A DNA stretch of 6,349 nt, taken from assembly GCA_031272565.1 (NCBI GenBank), contig JAISTN010000347.1, forward strand, positions 1 through 6,349, given 5' to 3'. The notes beneath the pieces were generated by a model. The model saw only the letters and a program-made list of their open reading frames with translations, searched no databases and was not told the DNA's origin. Shown here piece by piece: positions 1 to 5,056 of this stretch. Position 1 is the first letter of the stretch, and each line of letters opens with the position of its first letter. Origin of the DNA: Bifidobacteriaceae bacterium. GTDB taxonomy: Bacteria; Actinomycetota; Actinomycetes; Actinomycetales; WQXJ01. The translations under genes were made by a program, and so were the position numbers.

Positions 1-30
1 AGCCGCCACCGATCAGGCACCCGGCGCCGT

Positions 31-1467
31 CTACAACGAGTCTTGCAGGTTGGCGAACTGGGCCACGTGGCCCCGGAACACCACGTCGATGATGCCGGTG
101 GGGCCGTTGCGGTGCTTAGCCAGGATCAACTGGGCTTCGCCGGCCCGGTTGCGGTCCTCATGCGACTGGGCTGGATCCCGGTCTTTGTCGTTGGCCTCCG
201 GCCGGTGGACCAGGATCACCACGTCCGCATCCTGTTCCAGGGAGCCGGATTCACGCAGGTCGCTCATCTGGGGCTTCTTGCCCTCGCGCTGTTCGGCCGC
301 CCGGTTCAACTGGGAGATCGCCACCACCGGCACGTCCAGTTCCTTGGCCAGCAGCTTCAAGGCCCGGGAGAACTCCGACACCTCCTGCTGGCGCGATTCG
401 ACCCGTTTGCCGGAACTCATCAACTGCAAGTAGTCCAGAATCACCAGTTTGAGGTCGTGGCGCTGCTTCAGGCGGCGGCACTTGGCGCGGATCTCCATCA
501 GCGCCATGTTGGGCGAGTCGTCGATGAACAGCGGCGCGGCCTTGATGGCCCCCATGCGGGAGGCGATCTTGATCCAGTCTTCCGAACTGACCCGGCCGGA
601 CCTGAGGTTCTGCAGCCAGACGCCGCTTTCGGCTGAAACCAACCGTTGGACAATCTCCGCCTTGGACATTTCCAATGAGAACATGACGGTGGTCAGGCCG
701 TGCCGGATGGCGGCCGAGCGGGCGAAGTCCAGGCCCAGTGTCGACTTGCCTTGGGCGGGACGCGCCGCCACGATCACCATCTGCCCGCCCTGCAGGCCGC
801 CGGTGAGCTGGTCTAGCTTGGTGATGCCGGTTGGCACCCCGGTGACCCCGCCCGGGGTGTTCTGCAACGCCTCGATCTCACCCAGGATGGGATCGATCAC
901 GTCCTTGACCAACTGGTAGTCCTCCGAGGCCTGGCGTTCGGTCACCGCGTAGACCTCCGACTGGGCGGAGTTGACCAGTTCGTCAACCCCGGCCCCGTCC
1001 TTGGTGTAGCCGAGCTGGGTGATGCGGGTGCCCGCCTCGACCAGGCGCCGCAGGATGGCCTGGTCCCGCACGATCTGCCCGTAGTAGCCGGCGTTGGCGG
1101 CGGTAGGCACGCAGGCCATCAGGGTGGCCAGGTATTGGGCGCCGCCCACGCGCGCCAGTTCGCCGCGGCGGGTCAGTTCGGCTGCCACCGTGACCGCGTC
1201 AACCGGCTCACCCCGCGAGTAGATGTCGGTGATGGCCCCGAACACCGTTTCATGTTGCGGCCGGTAAAAATCCTCCGCGTGCAGCACCGCCACCACGTCC
1301 GCGATGGCGTCCTTGGACATGAGCATGGCACCCAGCACCGACTGTTCGGCAACGATGTCTTGTGGGGGCAGCCGGTCGAAATCACCGGAGGAGGCTTCCA
1401 GTTCGAAGTCAAGCGTGGACAAGCCTCCTCCTTCCTGTCGGGTGCCGAGGTCATGGGCCATGCCCAT
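31..1467 (-). CDS. dnaB: Replicative DNA helicase DnaB
   Basis: Hexameric 5'-3' replicative helicase that unwinds DNA at the fork and works with primase and SSB. The 478-aa frame shows the DnaB N-terminal domain (about residues 34-135, starting PPQDIVAEQSVLGAML) and then the RecA-like ATPase domain. Visible motifs are Walker A ARPAQGKST (235-243), the SLEMS motif with the likely catalytic Glu266, Walker B LVILDYLQL (D345), AISQLNRA (383-390), and KHRNGPTG (451-458) carrying the arginine-finger-type residue. The length is normal and there is no intein, although DnaB is a frequent intein host. I report the ATG at 1467, the longest frame, but it has only a weak AGAGG 13 nt upstream. A TTG at 1422 follows AAGGAGGAGG and would give a 463-aa protein beginning MSTLDFE, which resembles actinobacterial relatives; it may be the true start. 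The gene follows rplI on the same strand, but the AAA+ ATPase gene separates them. Identity is certain; only the start is open. Confidence 0.98.
   Translation of the reverse strand: MGMAHDLGTRQEGGGLSTLDFELEASSGDFDRLPPQDIVAEQSVLGAMLMSKDAIADVVAVLHAEDFYRPQHETVFGAITDIYSRGEPVDAVTVAAELTRRGELARVGGAQYLATLMACVPTAANAGYYGQIVRDQAILRRLVEAGTRITQLGYTKDGAGVDELVNSAQSEVYAVTERQASEDYQLVKDVIDPILGEIEALQNTPGGVTGVPTGITKLDQLTGGLQGGQMVIVAARPAQGKSTLGLDFARSAAIRHGLTTVMFSLEMSKAEIVQRLVSAESGVWLQNLRSGRVSSEDWIKIASRMGAIKAAPLFIDDSPNMALMEIRAKCRRLKQRHDLKLVILDYLQLMSSGKRVESRQQEVSEFSRALKLLAKELDVPVVAISQLNRAAEQREGKKPQMSDLRESGSLEQDADVVILVHRPEANDKDRDPAQSHEDRNRAGEAQLILAKHRNGPTGIIDVVFRGHVAQFANLQDSL
1420..1433 (-). promoter_or_regulatory. 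Strong Shine-Dalgarno with TTG, candidate true dnaB start
   Basis: On the minus strand AAGGAGGAGG (1433-1424) is followed by C and TTG (1422-1420). Counting from AAGGAGG the spacing is 4 nt, a little short, but the complementarity to 16S rRNA is far better than at the ATG at 1467. The TTG is also the first triplet of TTGTCCACG (1422-1414), which differs from the actinobacterial DnaA box TTGTCCACA in only the last base. Confidence 0.5.
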
Positions 1468-1523
1468 GTTGTACCGGGGACCTCTGACATTTTAGGGAGA
1501 CCTTGGGTTTTCGCAGGTCAGGC

Positions 1524-1529
1524 ATTGTA
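1524..1529 (-). promoter_or_regulatory. Candidate dnaB -10 element
   Basis: TACAAT on the minus strand, one mismatch from TATAAT, lies 57 nt upstream of the ATG at 1467 and 102 nt upstream of the TTG at 1422. No convincing TTGACA-like -35 is present at 16-18 bp, which is common in actinobacterial promoters. The first DnaA-like box (1534-1542) would fall in the spacer of this promoter, so a protein bound there could block RNA polymerase. Prediction by eye only. Confidence 0.4.
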
Positions 1530-1533
1530 GAAC

Positions 1534-1650
1534 TGTGTACAAACCGGCCGTTCGTGTGGACAGACCGGGCCGTTGGTGTGGACAGGCCGGGCCGGCCTGT
1601 GGACGCCGGTGCCTTAACCTGTGCATCACACGGCCTGGGCTGTGGGTTGA
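1534..1650. repeat. 21/22-bp tandem array of DnaA-box-like units
   Basis: TGTG occurs at 1534, 1555, 1577, 1598, 1620 and 1641, giving steps of 21, 22, 21, 22 and 21 bp, or two helical turns. The first nine bases are TGTGTACAA, TGTGGACAG, TGTGGACAG, TGTGGACGC, TGTGCATCA and TGTGGGTTG. Read on the minus strand, units 1-3 (TTGTACACA, CTGTCCACA, CTGTCCACA) are each one mismatch from TTGTCCACA, unit 4 is two away, and units 5-6 are degenerate. The first three spacers also share CCGG(G)CCG, so the unit is longer than the box. All copies have the same orientation and lie directly upstream of the candidate dnaB promoter. Binding by DnaA is inferred from box similarity; another regulator or an iteron-type initiator could bind instead. 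Confidence 0.75.
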
Positions 1651-1666
1651 TGTGAATTCAGTCACA
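1651..1666. promoter_or_regulatory. CRP/GlxR-type palindrome, site 1
   Basis: TGTGAATTCAGTCACA is an exact TGTGA-N6-TCACA match, the consensus of CRP-family regulators, including the mycobacterial CRP and corynebacterial GlxR groups. Its first base adjoins the end of the TGTG array. It lies about 190 bp upstream of the dnaB ATG and about 380 bp upstream of the ATPase start. Which gene it serves is not clear from position. Confidence 0.7.
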
Positions 1667-1668
1667 CT

Positions 1669-1678
1669 GGGGTACCCC
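1669..1678. repeat. 10-bp perfect palindrome GGGGTACCCC
   Basis: A self-complementary decamer immediately after CRP-type site 1. In GC-rich DNA such short palindromes arise by chance, so I attach no function; it is recorded because it lies between the two CRP-type sites. Confidence 0.3.
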
Positions 1679-1713
1679 CCACCAGCCATAAGGACCTAAG
1701 TCCCATGTGAATT

Positions 1714-1729
1714 TGTGAGCGGTCTCACA
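1714..1729. promoter_or_regulatory. CRP/GlxR-type palindrome, site 2
   Basis: TGTGAGCGGTCTCACA is a second exact TGTGA-N6-TCACA match. Its centre (1721.5) is 63 bp from the centre of site 1 (1658.5), six turns at 10.5 bp per turn, so both sites face the same side of the helix. An additional TGTGA half-site starts at 1706, and ATGTGAATT precedes both sites (1650 and 1705), which suggests the region arose partly by duplication. Confidence 0.7.
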
Positions 1730-1910
1730 CTCCGGACAGCCCCCGGCGTGTCTTGAAAAGTTGCCCCGCCCGGGCGTGTCGGCCCCGCCGGCCGGACCCG
1801 GCCCGGGTCTTACCCAGCCGCCCGTTAGGCCCAGTGGACGGTTGGCGCACCGGTGAGCGGCGGCCCTGCGGGCGACATCGGGCACAACCCCCGGCGGCCT
1901 ACCCGCACAC
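1730..1910. other. GC-rich non-coding stretch, no gene seen
   Basis: About 180 bp of very GC-rich sequence between the CRP-type sites and the AT-rich island. Open frames crosses it on both strands, but they are rich in Pro, Arg and Gly, lack a Shine-Dalgarno and resemble no family I recognise. Small hairpins are possible (GGCCG-GACC-CGGCC at 1790-1803, GGGT-CTT-ACCC at 1805-1815). A small RNA cannot be excluded, but nothing positive supports one. Confidence 0.4.
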
Positions 1911-1926
1911 AAGATTCTCACAAAAC

Positions 1927-1981
1927 CTACCCAAGTCTAACTTTTTCTTAGACGCTGCTAGACTGAACAATACTTGGGTAG
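1927..1981. repeat. 10-bp inverted repeat CTACCCAAGT / ACTTGGGTAG
   Basis: The arms at 1927-1936 and 1972-1981 are perfect reverse complements separated by 35 bp. The left arm continues into AAGTCTAA (1933-1940), the reverse complement of TTAGACTT at 2008-2015, so it also carries an inverted copy of the TAGACT box. The arms bracket the first two direct TAGACT boxes. A DNA operator is more likely than an RNA hairpin, given the long loop. Confidence 0.6.
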
Positions 1982-2018
1982 ATGAAGTCAGACTACCTGA
2001 GACTCGTTTAGACTTACC
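1949..2018 (+). repeat. Seven TAGACT-like boxes at exact 10-bp period
   Basis: Boxes begin at 1949, 1959, 1969, 1979, 1989, 1999 and 2009: TAGACG, TAGACT, AATACT, TAGATG, CAGACT, GAGACT, TAGACT. A is invariant at positions 2 and 4, G at position 3 and C at position 5 occur in six of seven, and T at position 6 in five. The array lies in an AT-rich island (46 G/C of 110 bases at 1911-2020) and ends 8 bp before the Shine-Dalgarno of the ATPase gene. Direct repeats spaced by one helical turn are typical of OmpR/PhoB-type response regulators and of proteins that polymerise on DNA. A 10-bp period is not a coding artefact. The binding protein is unknown. Confidence 0.7.
1956..1964 (+). promoter_or_regulatory. 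Weak candidate extended -10 for the ATPase gene
   Basis: TGC-TAGACT fits TGn-TAnnnT, placing a start near 1971. No -35 is recognisable, and every TAGACT box in the array has -10-like character, so the choice among them is arbitrary. If real, transcription would start inside the repeat array, and the boxes would overlap the promoter and the 5' leader. Confidence 0.25.
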
Positions 2019-2039
2019 GCCCACCAGGAGGGAGAGACC

Positions 2040-3215
2040 GTGGACGACGCCACCAACCCCTATTCGCCCGGTGCCGGTCGTTTGCCGGCCGCCCTGGTGG
2101 GCCGCGACGCCCAAATCGCTGCCTGGGATGTCGCCCTGCGGCGCCTCGAAGGCGGCCGCGACGCCCAACCCCTGGCCCTCTATGGACTTAGGGGAGTAGG
2201 TAAGACCGTCCTGCTAACCCAGTTCGGCGACATGGCCCGGGCCAAAGGCTGGCTGGTGGGACAGGTCGAGGCCCGGGCGGGCGCACCCATCCGCCAACTG
2301 ATTGGCGACGAATTTGGCCCCGAACTGAGCCGCCTGGCCCGCCCCGGCGCCGGTGCTCGCCTGCTCCAGGCTCTCAAGTCCATCCTGGCCTTCCGGGCCA
2401 CCTATGATTCGACCGGCACCTGGAGCGTTGGCCTGGACCTGAAAGATGTGCCCGCCAGCCCCGTCGCCACCGGCTCCCTAGAAACCGACCTGCGGGTCCT
2501 GCTGCAGGACCTGACCGCCGCCATGGCGGAACGCGGCGCCGGGGTGGCCCTGCTGATCGACGAGGCCCAAGACTTGACGGCGGAAGAACTGGTGGCCCTC
2601 AGCGCCATCGCCCACCGGGCCACGCAACACCGGGACCGGCTGGCCGTCGCCGTAGCCGGCCTGCCCAGCCTGCCCCGGGTACTGACGGAGGCCAAGTCCT
2701 ATGCCGAACGGCTCTTCAACTACCAGACCATCGGGGCGCTGGCCCCGCAGGACGCCAAGCAGGCGCTGCTGGCGCCAGCCGAGGCCGAAGATGTCGCCTG
2801 GGCGGCCGAGGCCGCCCGCCACGTCCTGAAGATGGCCGGCGGCTACCCCTACTTCTTGCAGCAGTTTGGGCAAGAGGCCTGGCGGGCCGCCGCCGATTCC
2901 CCGATCACGCTGGCGGACGCCCGGGTTGGGGTCGCCTCCGGCTGGCACGCCCTGGACACGGGCTTCTTCCGGGTCCGCTGGGAACGGGCCACCAGGTCCG
3001 AAAAGGCCTTCCTGCGGGCCATGTCCGCCGATGGTGACGCCGGGTCCGCCACGGCCGATCTGCCTCCCCGGCTGGGCGTCAAACCCAAGTCGTTGTCGGT
3101 GGCGCGCGGCGCCCTGATCGCCAAGGGCCTGATCTATTCGCCCGATCACGGCCGGGTGGCCTTCACGGTGCCCGGCATGGCGGCCTTCATCGAACGGCAA
3201 ACCGACCAGGAGTAA
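2040..3215 (+). CDS. AAA+ ATPase with C-terminal winged helix (Orc1/Cdc6-like)
   Basis: A 391-aa P-loop ATPase of the AAA_16/Orc1-Cdc6-like group common in actinobacteria and usually annotated only as ATP-binding protein. Visible parts: an N-terminal lead-in with LVGRDAQI (19-26), Walker A GLRGVGKT (49-56), Walker B ALLIDEAQD (170-178; D174, E175), a sensor-1-like strand ending AGLPSLP (206-212), YAERLF (221-226) with a possible arginine finger at R224, and GGYPYFLQQFGQEAW (267-281) in the lid. A winged-helix segment spans about 308-388 (ERATRSEKAFLRAM, then LGVKPKSLSVARGALIAKG and GRVAFTVPG). It has no signal peptide or membrane segment. The GTG start at 2040 has AGGAGG 8 nt upstream. The gene is divergent from dnaB and convergent with rplI, and its codon use looks like its neighbours'. 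A role in replication control is inference from architecture and position; the family has no settled function that I know of. Confidence 0.85.
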   Translation: MDDATNPYSPGAGRLPAALVGRDAQIAAWDVALRRLEGGRDAQPLALYGLRGVGKTVLLTQFGDMARAKGWLVGQVEARAGAPIRQLIGDEFGPELSRLARPGAGARLLQALKSILAFRATYDSTGTWSVGLDLKDVPASPVATGSLETDLRVLLQDLTAAMAERGAGVALLIDEAQDLTAEELVALSAIAHRATQHRDRLAVAVAGLPSLPRVLTEAKSYAERLFNYQTIGALAPQDAKQALLAPAEAEDVAWAAEAARHVLKMAGGYPYFLQQFGQEAWRAAADSPITLADARVGVASGWHALDTGFFRVRWERATRSEKAFLRAMSADGDAGSATADLPPRLGVKPKSLSVARGALIAKGLIYSPDHGRVAFTVPGMAAFIERQTDQE

Positions 3216-3219
3216 GCAA

Positions 3220-3263
3220 CGGCGCCAGCCAGCCCCCCACCTGGGGAGGACCAGCCGGCGCCG
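3220..3263. terminator. Hairpin between convergent ATPase gene and rplI
   Basis: Outer arms CGGCGCC (3220-3226) and GGCGCCG (3257-3263) are perfect complements, with an inner CCCC-ACCT-GGGG hairpin (3235-3246). It lies 4 bp after the ATPase stop codon and 25 bp after the rplI stop on the other strand. Neither strand has a T-run, so it is at best a T-less, bidirectional actinobacterial-type terminator. Confidence 0.55.
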
Positions 3264-3288
3264 CTGATGCTTTGAGCGCCGGTGGCGG

Positions 3289-3738
3289 CTAGGCCGCCAC
3301 CACGCGGACCGCGATGGGCGCCACCACGGATTCGTGCAGCCGCACCGTCACCGTGTAGTCGCCAGTTGTCTTGATGCGTTCCGCCAGTTCGATCTTGCGC
3401 CGGTCAACCTCGAACCCGGTGGCGGTCTTGACCGCCTGGGCGATGTCGTCCGCCGTCACGGTGCCGAACAGCCGGCCGCCGGCACCGGCCTTGGCCGGCA
3501 CCTCCACGGTGCTGGACCGCAGCACTTCCTGGGCCGCCAAGGCGTCCTCGACTGTAGCCATTTCACGCGCCCGGGTAGCCCGGCGCATGGCCTGGATCTG
3601 CTTTTCAGCACCCTTGGTCCACTCGGTGGCCAGCTTGCCGGGCAGCAGGAAGTTGCGGGCGTAACCGTCCTTGACTTCCACCACGTCGCCGGGAGCACCC
3701 AGGCCGGTCACTTCACGGGTCAAAATCAGCTTTGCCAT
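3289..3738 (-). CDS. rplI: 50S ribosomal protein L9 (bL9)
   Basis: Protein bL9 binds domain V of 23S rRNA near the base of the L1 stalk and helps maintain reading frame. The 149-aa product has the usual length and the two-lobed L9 form: an N-terminal domain (1-50) with G13/G15 and the signature GYARNFLLPGKLA (25-37), a charged connecting helix (about 45-78), and a C-terminal domain containing GRLFGTVTADDIA (88-100) and the HESVVAPI segment near the end. The ATG at 3738 follows an AGGAAGG ribosome binding site. It is the last gene of the rpsF operon, 14 nt after rpsR, and runs toward the convergent ATPase gene. Confidence 0.98.
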   Translation of the reverse strand: MAKLILTREVTGLGAPGDVVEVKDGYARNFLLPGKLATEWTKGAEKQIQAMRRATRAREMATVEDALAAQEVLRSSTVEVPAKAGAGGRLFGTVTADDIAQAVKTATGFEVDRRKIELAERIKTTGDYTVTVRLHESVVAPIAVRVVAA

Positions 3739-3752
3739 GATGTTCCTTCCTG

Positions 3753-3989
3753 TCAGCGGCCCGAACTGGAGTAGGGCAGCAACGCCATCTCGCGGGCGTT
3801 CTTGACGGCGCGGGCAATGGCGCGCTGTTCCTGGACGGAGACGCCGGTCACCCGGCGGGCGCGGATCTTGCCGCGGTCCGACACGAATTTGCGCAGCAAA
3901 GCCGTGTCCTTGTAGTCGATTTCCCCCACGGTGGTCGTCTTGACCGGGGGCAGCTTCTTCCGCGGCTTGCGCGCGGGAGGCTTAGCCAT
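3753..3989 (-). CDS. rpsR: 30S ribosomal protein S18 (bS18), cysteine-free form
   Basis: Protein bS18 pairs with S6 on the platform of the 30S subunit. The 78-aa product has a basic N-terminus (residues 1-17) and the family core [19 protein letters not shown] (24-42), RARRVTG (43-49) and [17 protein letters not shown] (57-73). There is no cysteine. Zinc-binding actinobacterial S18 proteins have a CxxC before IDYKDT and a Cys and His in the later TGxCVQHQ segment; here the first stretch is shortened to KTTTVGE and the second reads TGVSVQEQ (S51, E54). It is therefore the C-minus, zinc-independent type. The ATG at 3989 has AAAGGA upstream. It lies 52 nt after ssb and 14 nt before rplI. Confidence 0.97.
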   Translation of the reverse strand: MAKPPARKPRKKLPPVKTTTVGEIDYKDTALLRKFVSDRGKIRARRVTGVSVQEQRAIARAVKNAREMALLPYSSSGR

Positions 3990-4041
3990 GATGAGTCCTT
4001 TACTTCGATGCTTGTCTGATTGGGGTAGTGGGACGGGCGGC

Positions 4042-4560
4042 TCAGAATGGAGGCTCGTCCTGGGCGCCGGTCACGCCGGGGGCTGCCCACGGATCGTCCA
4101 TGGGCGGGCCGTAGCTGGCGGCCGCGGGGGCTGCCGCCGCCTGGCCGCCACCATAGCCGCCGCCGTAGCTGCCTTGGCCCTGGTTCCGGCCGCCGGTGTT
4201 GCGGGTCACCTTGGCGGTGGCCCACCGCAGCGACGGGCCCACCTCATCGACCTGCAACTCGATCACCGTCCGCTGCTGGCCCTCACGGGTCTCATAGGAG
4301 CGCTGGGTCAACCGGCCCTGCACAATCACCCGCATGCCTTTGGTCAGCGTCTCGGCGACATTTTCCGCTGCCTCGCGCCACACCGAGCAGCGCAGGAACA
4401 GCGAATCGCCCTCACGCCATTCGCCGGAGGCCCGGTCATAGATGCGCGGGGTTGAAGCCACCGTGAAGTTGGCCACGGACGTGCCCCCGTTGGGTGTGAA
4501 CCTCAGTTCCGGATCACCCGTCAAGTTGCCAATCACCGTGACGACGGTATCGCCTGCCAT
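4042..4560 (-). CDS. ssb: Single-stranded DNA-binding protein SSB
   Basis: SSB coats single-stranded DNA at forks and during repair and recruits partner proteins through its C-terminal tip. The 172-aa product has the OB-fold over residues 1-115 ([19 protein letters not shown], then [38 protein letters not shown]). A Gly/Gln/Ala-rich flexible linker follows (122-150), and the chain ends GAQDEPPF, the acidic, aromatic tip that binds SSB partners. The length is typical for actinobacteria. The ATG at 4560 has GGAGGG upstream. It lies 16 nt after rpsF and is co-transcribed with the S6 and S18 genes in the usual bacterial order. The linker codons form a GGC/GGT-rich patch. Confidence 0.98.
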   Translation of the reverse strand: MAGDTVVTVIGNLTGDPELRFTPNGGTSVANFTVASTPRIYDRASGEWREGDSLFLRCSVWREAAENVAETLTKGMRVIVQGRLTQRSYETREGQQRTVIELQVDEVGPSLRWATAKVTRNTGGRNQGQGSYGGGYGGGQAAAAPAAASYGPPMDDPWAAPGVTGAQDEPPF

Positions 4561-4576
4561 GTTTGTTCCCTCCGGT

Positions 4577-4864
4577 CTAGTCCTCGGCCCGCAGCAGCTT
4601 GGTGCGCAGCACGGCCTCGTTGAGGGTCAGCAGACGGTCCATCTCCTTGGCCGCGTCCGGCGTGGCCGTGAAGTTGATGACCGCGTAGATGCCTTCCGAC
4701 TTCTTCTTGATGTCGTAAGCCAACCGGCGCTTGCCCCAGATGTCTTCGTTGTCGATGGTGCCGCCGGCCTGCGTGATCACCTTGGTGAACCGGCCCAGCA
4801 CCGTAGGCACGGACTTTTCTTCCGTGTCCGGATCAAGGATGATCATGATTTCGTATGGACGCAT
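4577..4864 (-). CDS. rpsF: 30S ribosomal protein S6 (bS6)
   Basis: Protein bS6 binds S18 as a heterodimer on the central domain of 16S rRNA. The 95-aa product begins [16 protein letters not shown] and contains [22 protein letters not shown] and EGIYAVINF, the conserved ferredoxin-like S6 core, ending [15 protein letters not shown] use the ATG at 4864 and not the in-frame GTG at 4876: that GTG overlaps the AGGAGG Shine-Dalgarno (4881-4876), which lies 11 nt before the ATG, and relatives begin MRPYE. It is the first gene of the operon and the likely target of S6:S18 feedback through its leader. Confidence 0.97.
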   Translation of the reverse strand: MRPYEIMIILDPDTEEKSVPTVLGRFTKVITQAGGTIDNEDIWGKRRLAYDIKKKSEGIYAVINFTATPDAAKEMDRLLTLNEAVLRTKLLRAED

Positions 4865-4875
4865 GCGTAAACCCA

Positions 4876-4919
4876 CCTCCTATGGTCGTCAACGGCCACG
4901 GTCTCTCCGTGGCAGGAGG
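4876..4919 (-). promoter_or_regulatory. rpsF leader able to sequester its Shine-Dalgarno
   Basis: In the rpsF mRNA leader, CCTCCT (4919-4914) can pair with the AGGAGG Shine-Dalgarno (4881-4876). The loop encloses a perfect hairpin, GCCACGG-AGAGA-CCGTGGC (4913-4895). Many bacterial rpsF leaders are known to bind the S6:S18 complex and repress translation. I cannot confirm that this leader matches that family's consensus, but its position and the possible occlusion of the binding site fit such a switch. Confidence 0.5.
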
Positions 4920-4933
4920 GTAATGCGTGTGCC

Positions 4934-4956
4934 TGCCGCGCGCTGACGCGCGGGCA
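4934..4956 (-). other. GC-rich hairpin at the 5' end of the rpsF leader
   Basis: The arms TGCCGCGCG (4934-4942) and CGCGC-g-GGCA (4947-4956) pair along nine base pairs with a single bulged G and a CTGA/TCAG tetraloop. It falls just after the candidate -10 element and would be the first structure in the transcript. It could stabilise the 5' end, be part of the leader switch, or attenuate read-through from lutC. Confidence 0.45.
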
Positions 4957-4964
4957 ACCTGCAT

Positions 4965-4970
4965 AGTTTA
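4965..4970 (-). promoter_or_regulatory. Candidate -10 of the rpsF operon
   Basis: TAAACT on the minus strand (TAnnnT type) in a locally AT-richer patch about 100 nt upstream of the rpsF start. No -35 hexamer is convincing at the right distance. If used, transcription would begin near 4958 and include both leader hairpins. Visual prediction only. Confidence 0.3.
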
Positions 4971-5012
4971 GCCCAAACCTGGCCCTGACGCGGCATCGGC
5001 GGTCACACCCAC

Positions 5013-5039
5013 GGCCTGCTCCCTGGCCGGTCGCAGGCC
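5013..5039 (-). terminator. Stem-loop downstream of lutC
   Basis: GGCCTGC (5013-5019) and GCAGGCC (5033-5039) are perfect complements with a 13-nt loop, starting 17 nt after the lutC stop codon. No T-run follows in the lutC direction, so termination would be T-less and possibly incomplete. It separates the lactate genes from the ribosomal operon on the same strand. Confidence 0.4.
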
Positions 5040-5056
5040 AGAGGCCCAAACGGCGC

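Noticed and set aside
31..1467. Intein inside DnaB
   Set aside because: The helicase motifs are continuous at normal spacing, with no inserted block.
1534..1650. CRISPR array
   Set aside because: The period of 21-22 bp is too short, the units are degenerate including in the spacers, and no cas gene is present.
1468..2039. The chromosomal oriC itself
   Set aside because: oriC in actinobacteria lies between dnaA and dnaN, neither of which is here; only origin-like features can be claimed.
1658..2168. Minus-strand frames of 87 and 89 codons in the same gap
   Set aside because: No recognisable family, no ribosome binding site, they cross operator-like repeats, and composition is typical of GC-rich spurious frames.
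1753..2199. Plus-strand open frame of 148 codons across the dnaB-ATPase gap
   Set aside because: Low-complexity Arg/Pro composition, no Shine-Dalgarno, overlaps the ATPase gene in another frame and covers the repeat array.
2478..3200. Long minus-strand open frame of 240 codons opposite the ATPase gene
   Set aside because: Antisense shadow of a well-supported ATPase gene, with Gly/Pro-rich composition and no recognisable domain.
4874..4876. GTG start for rpsF
   Set aside because: It overlaps the Shine-Dalgarno itself; the ATG at 4864 gives the family N-terminus MRPYE.
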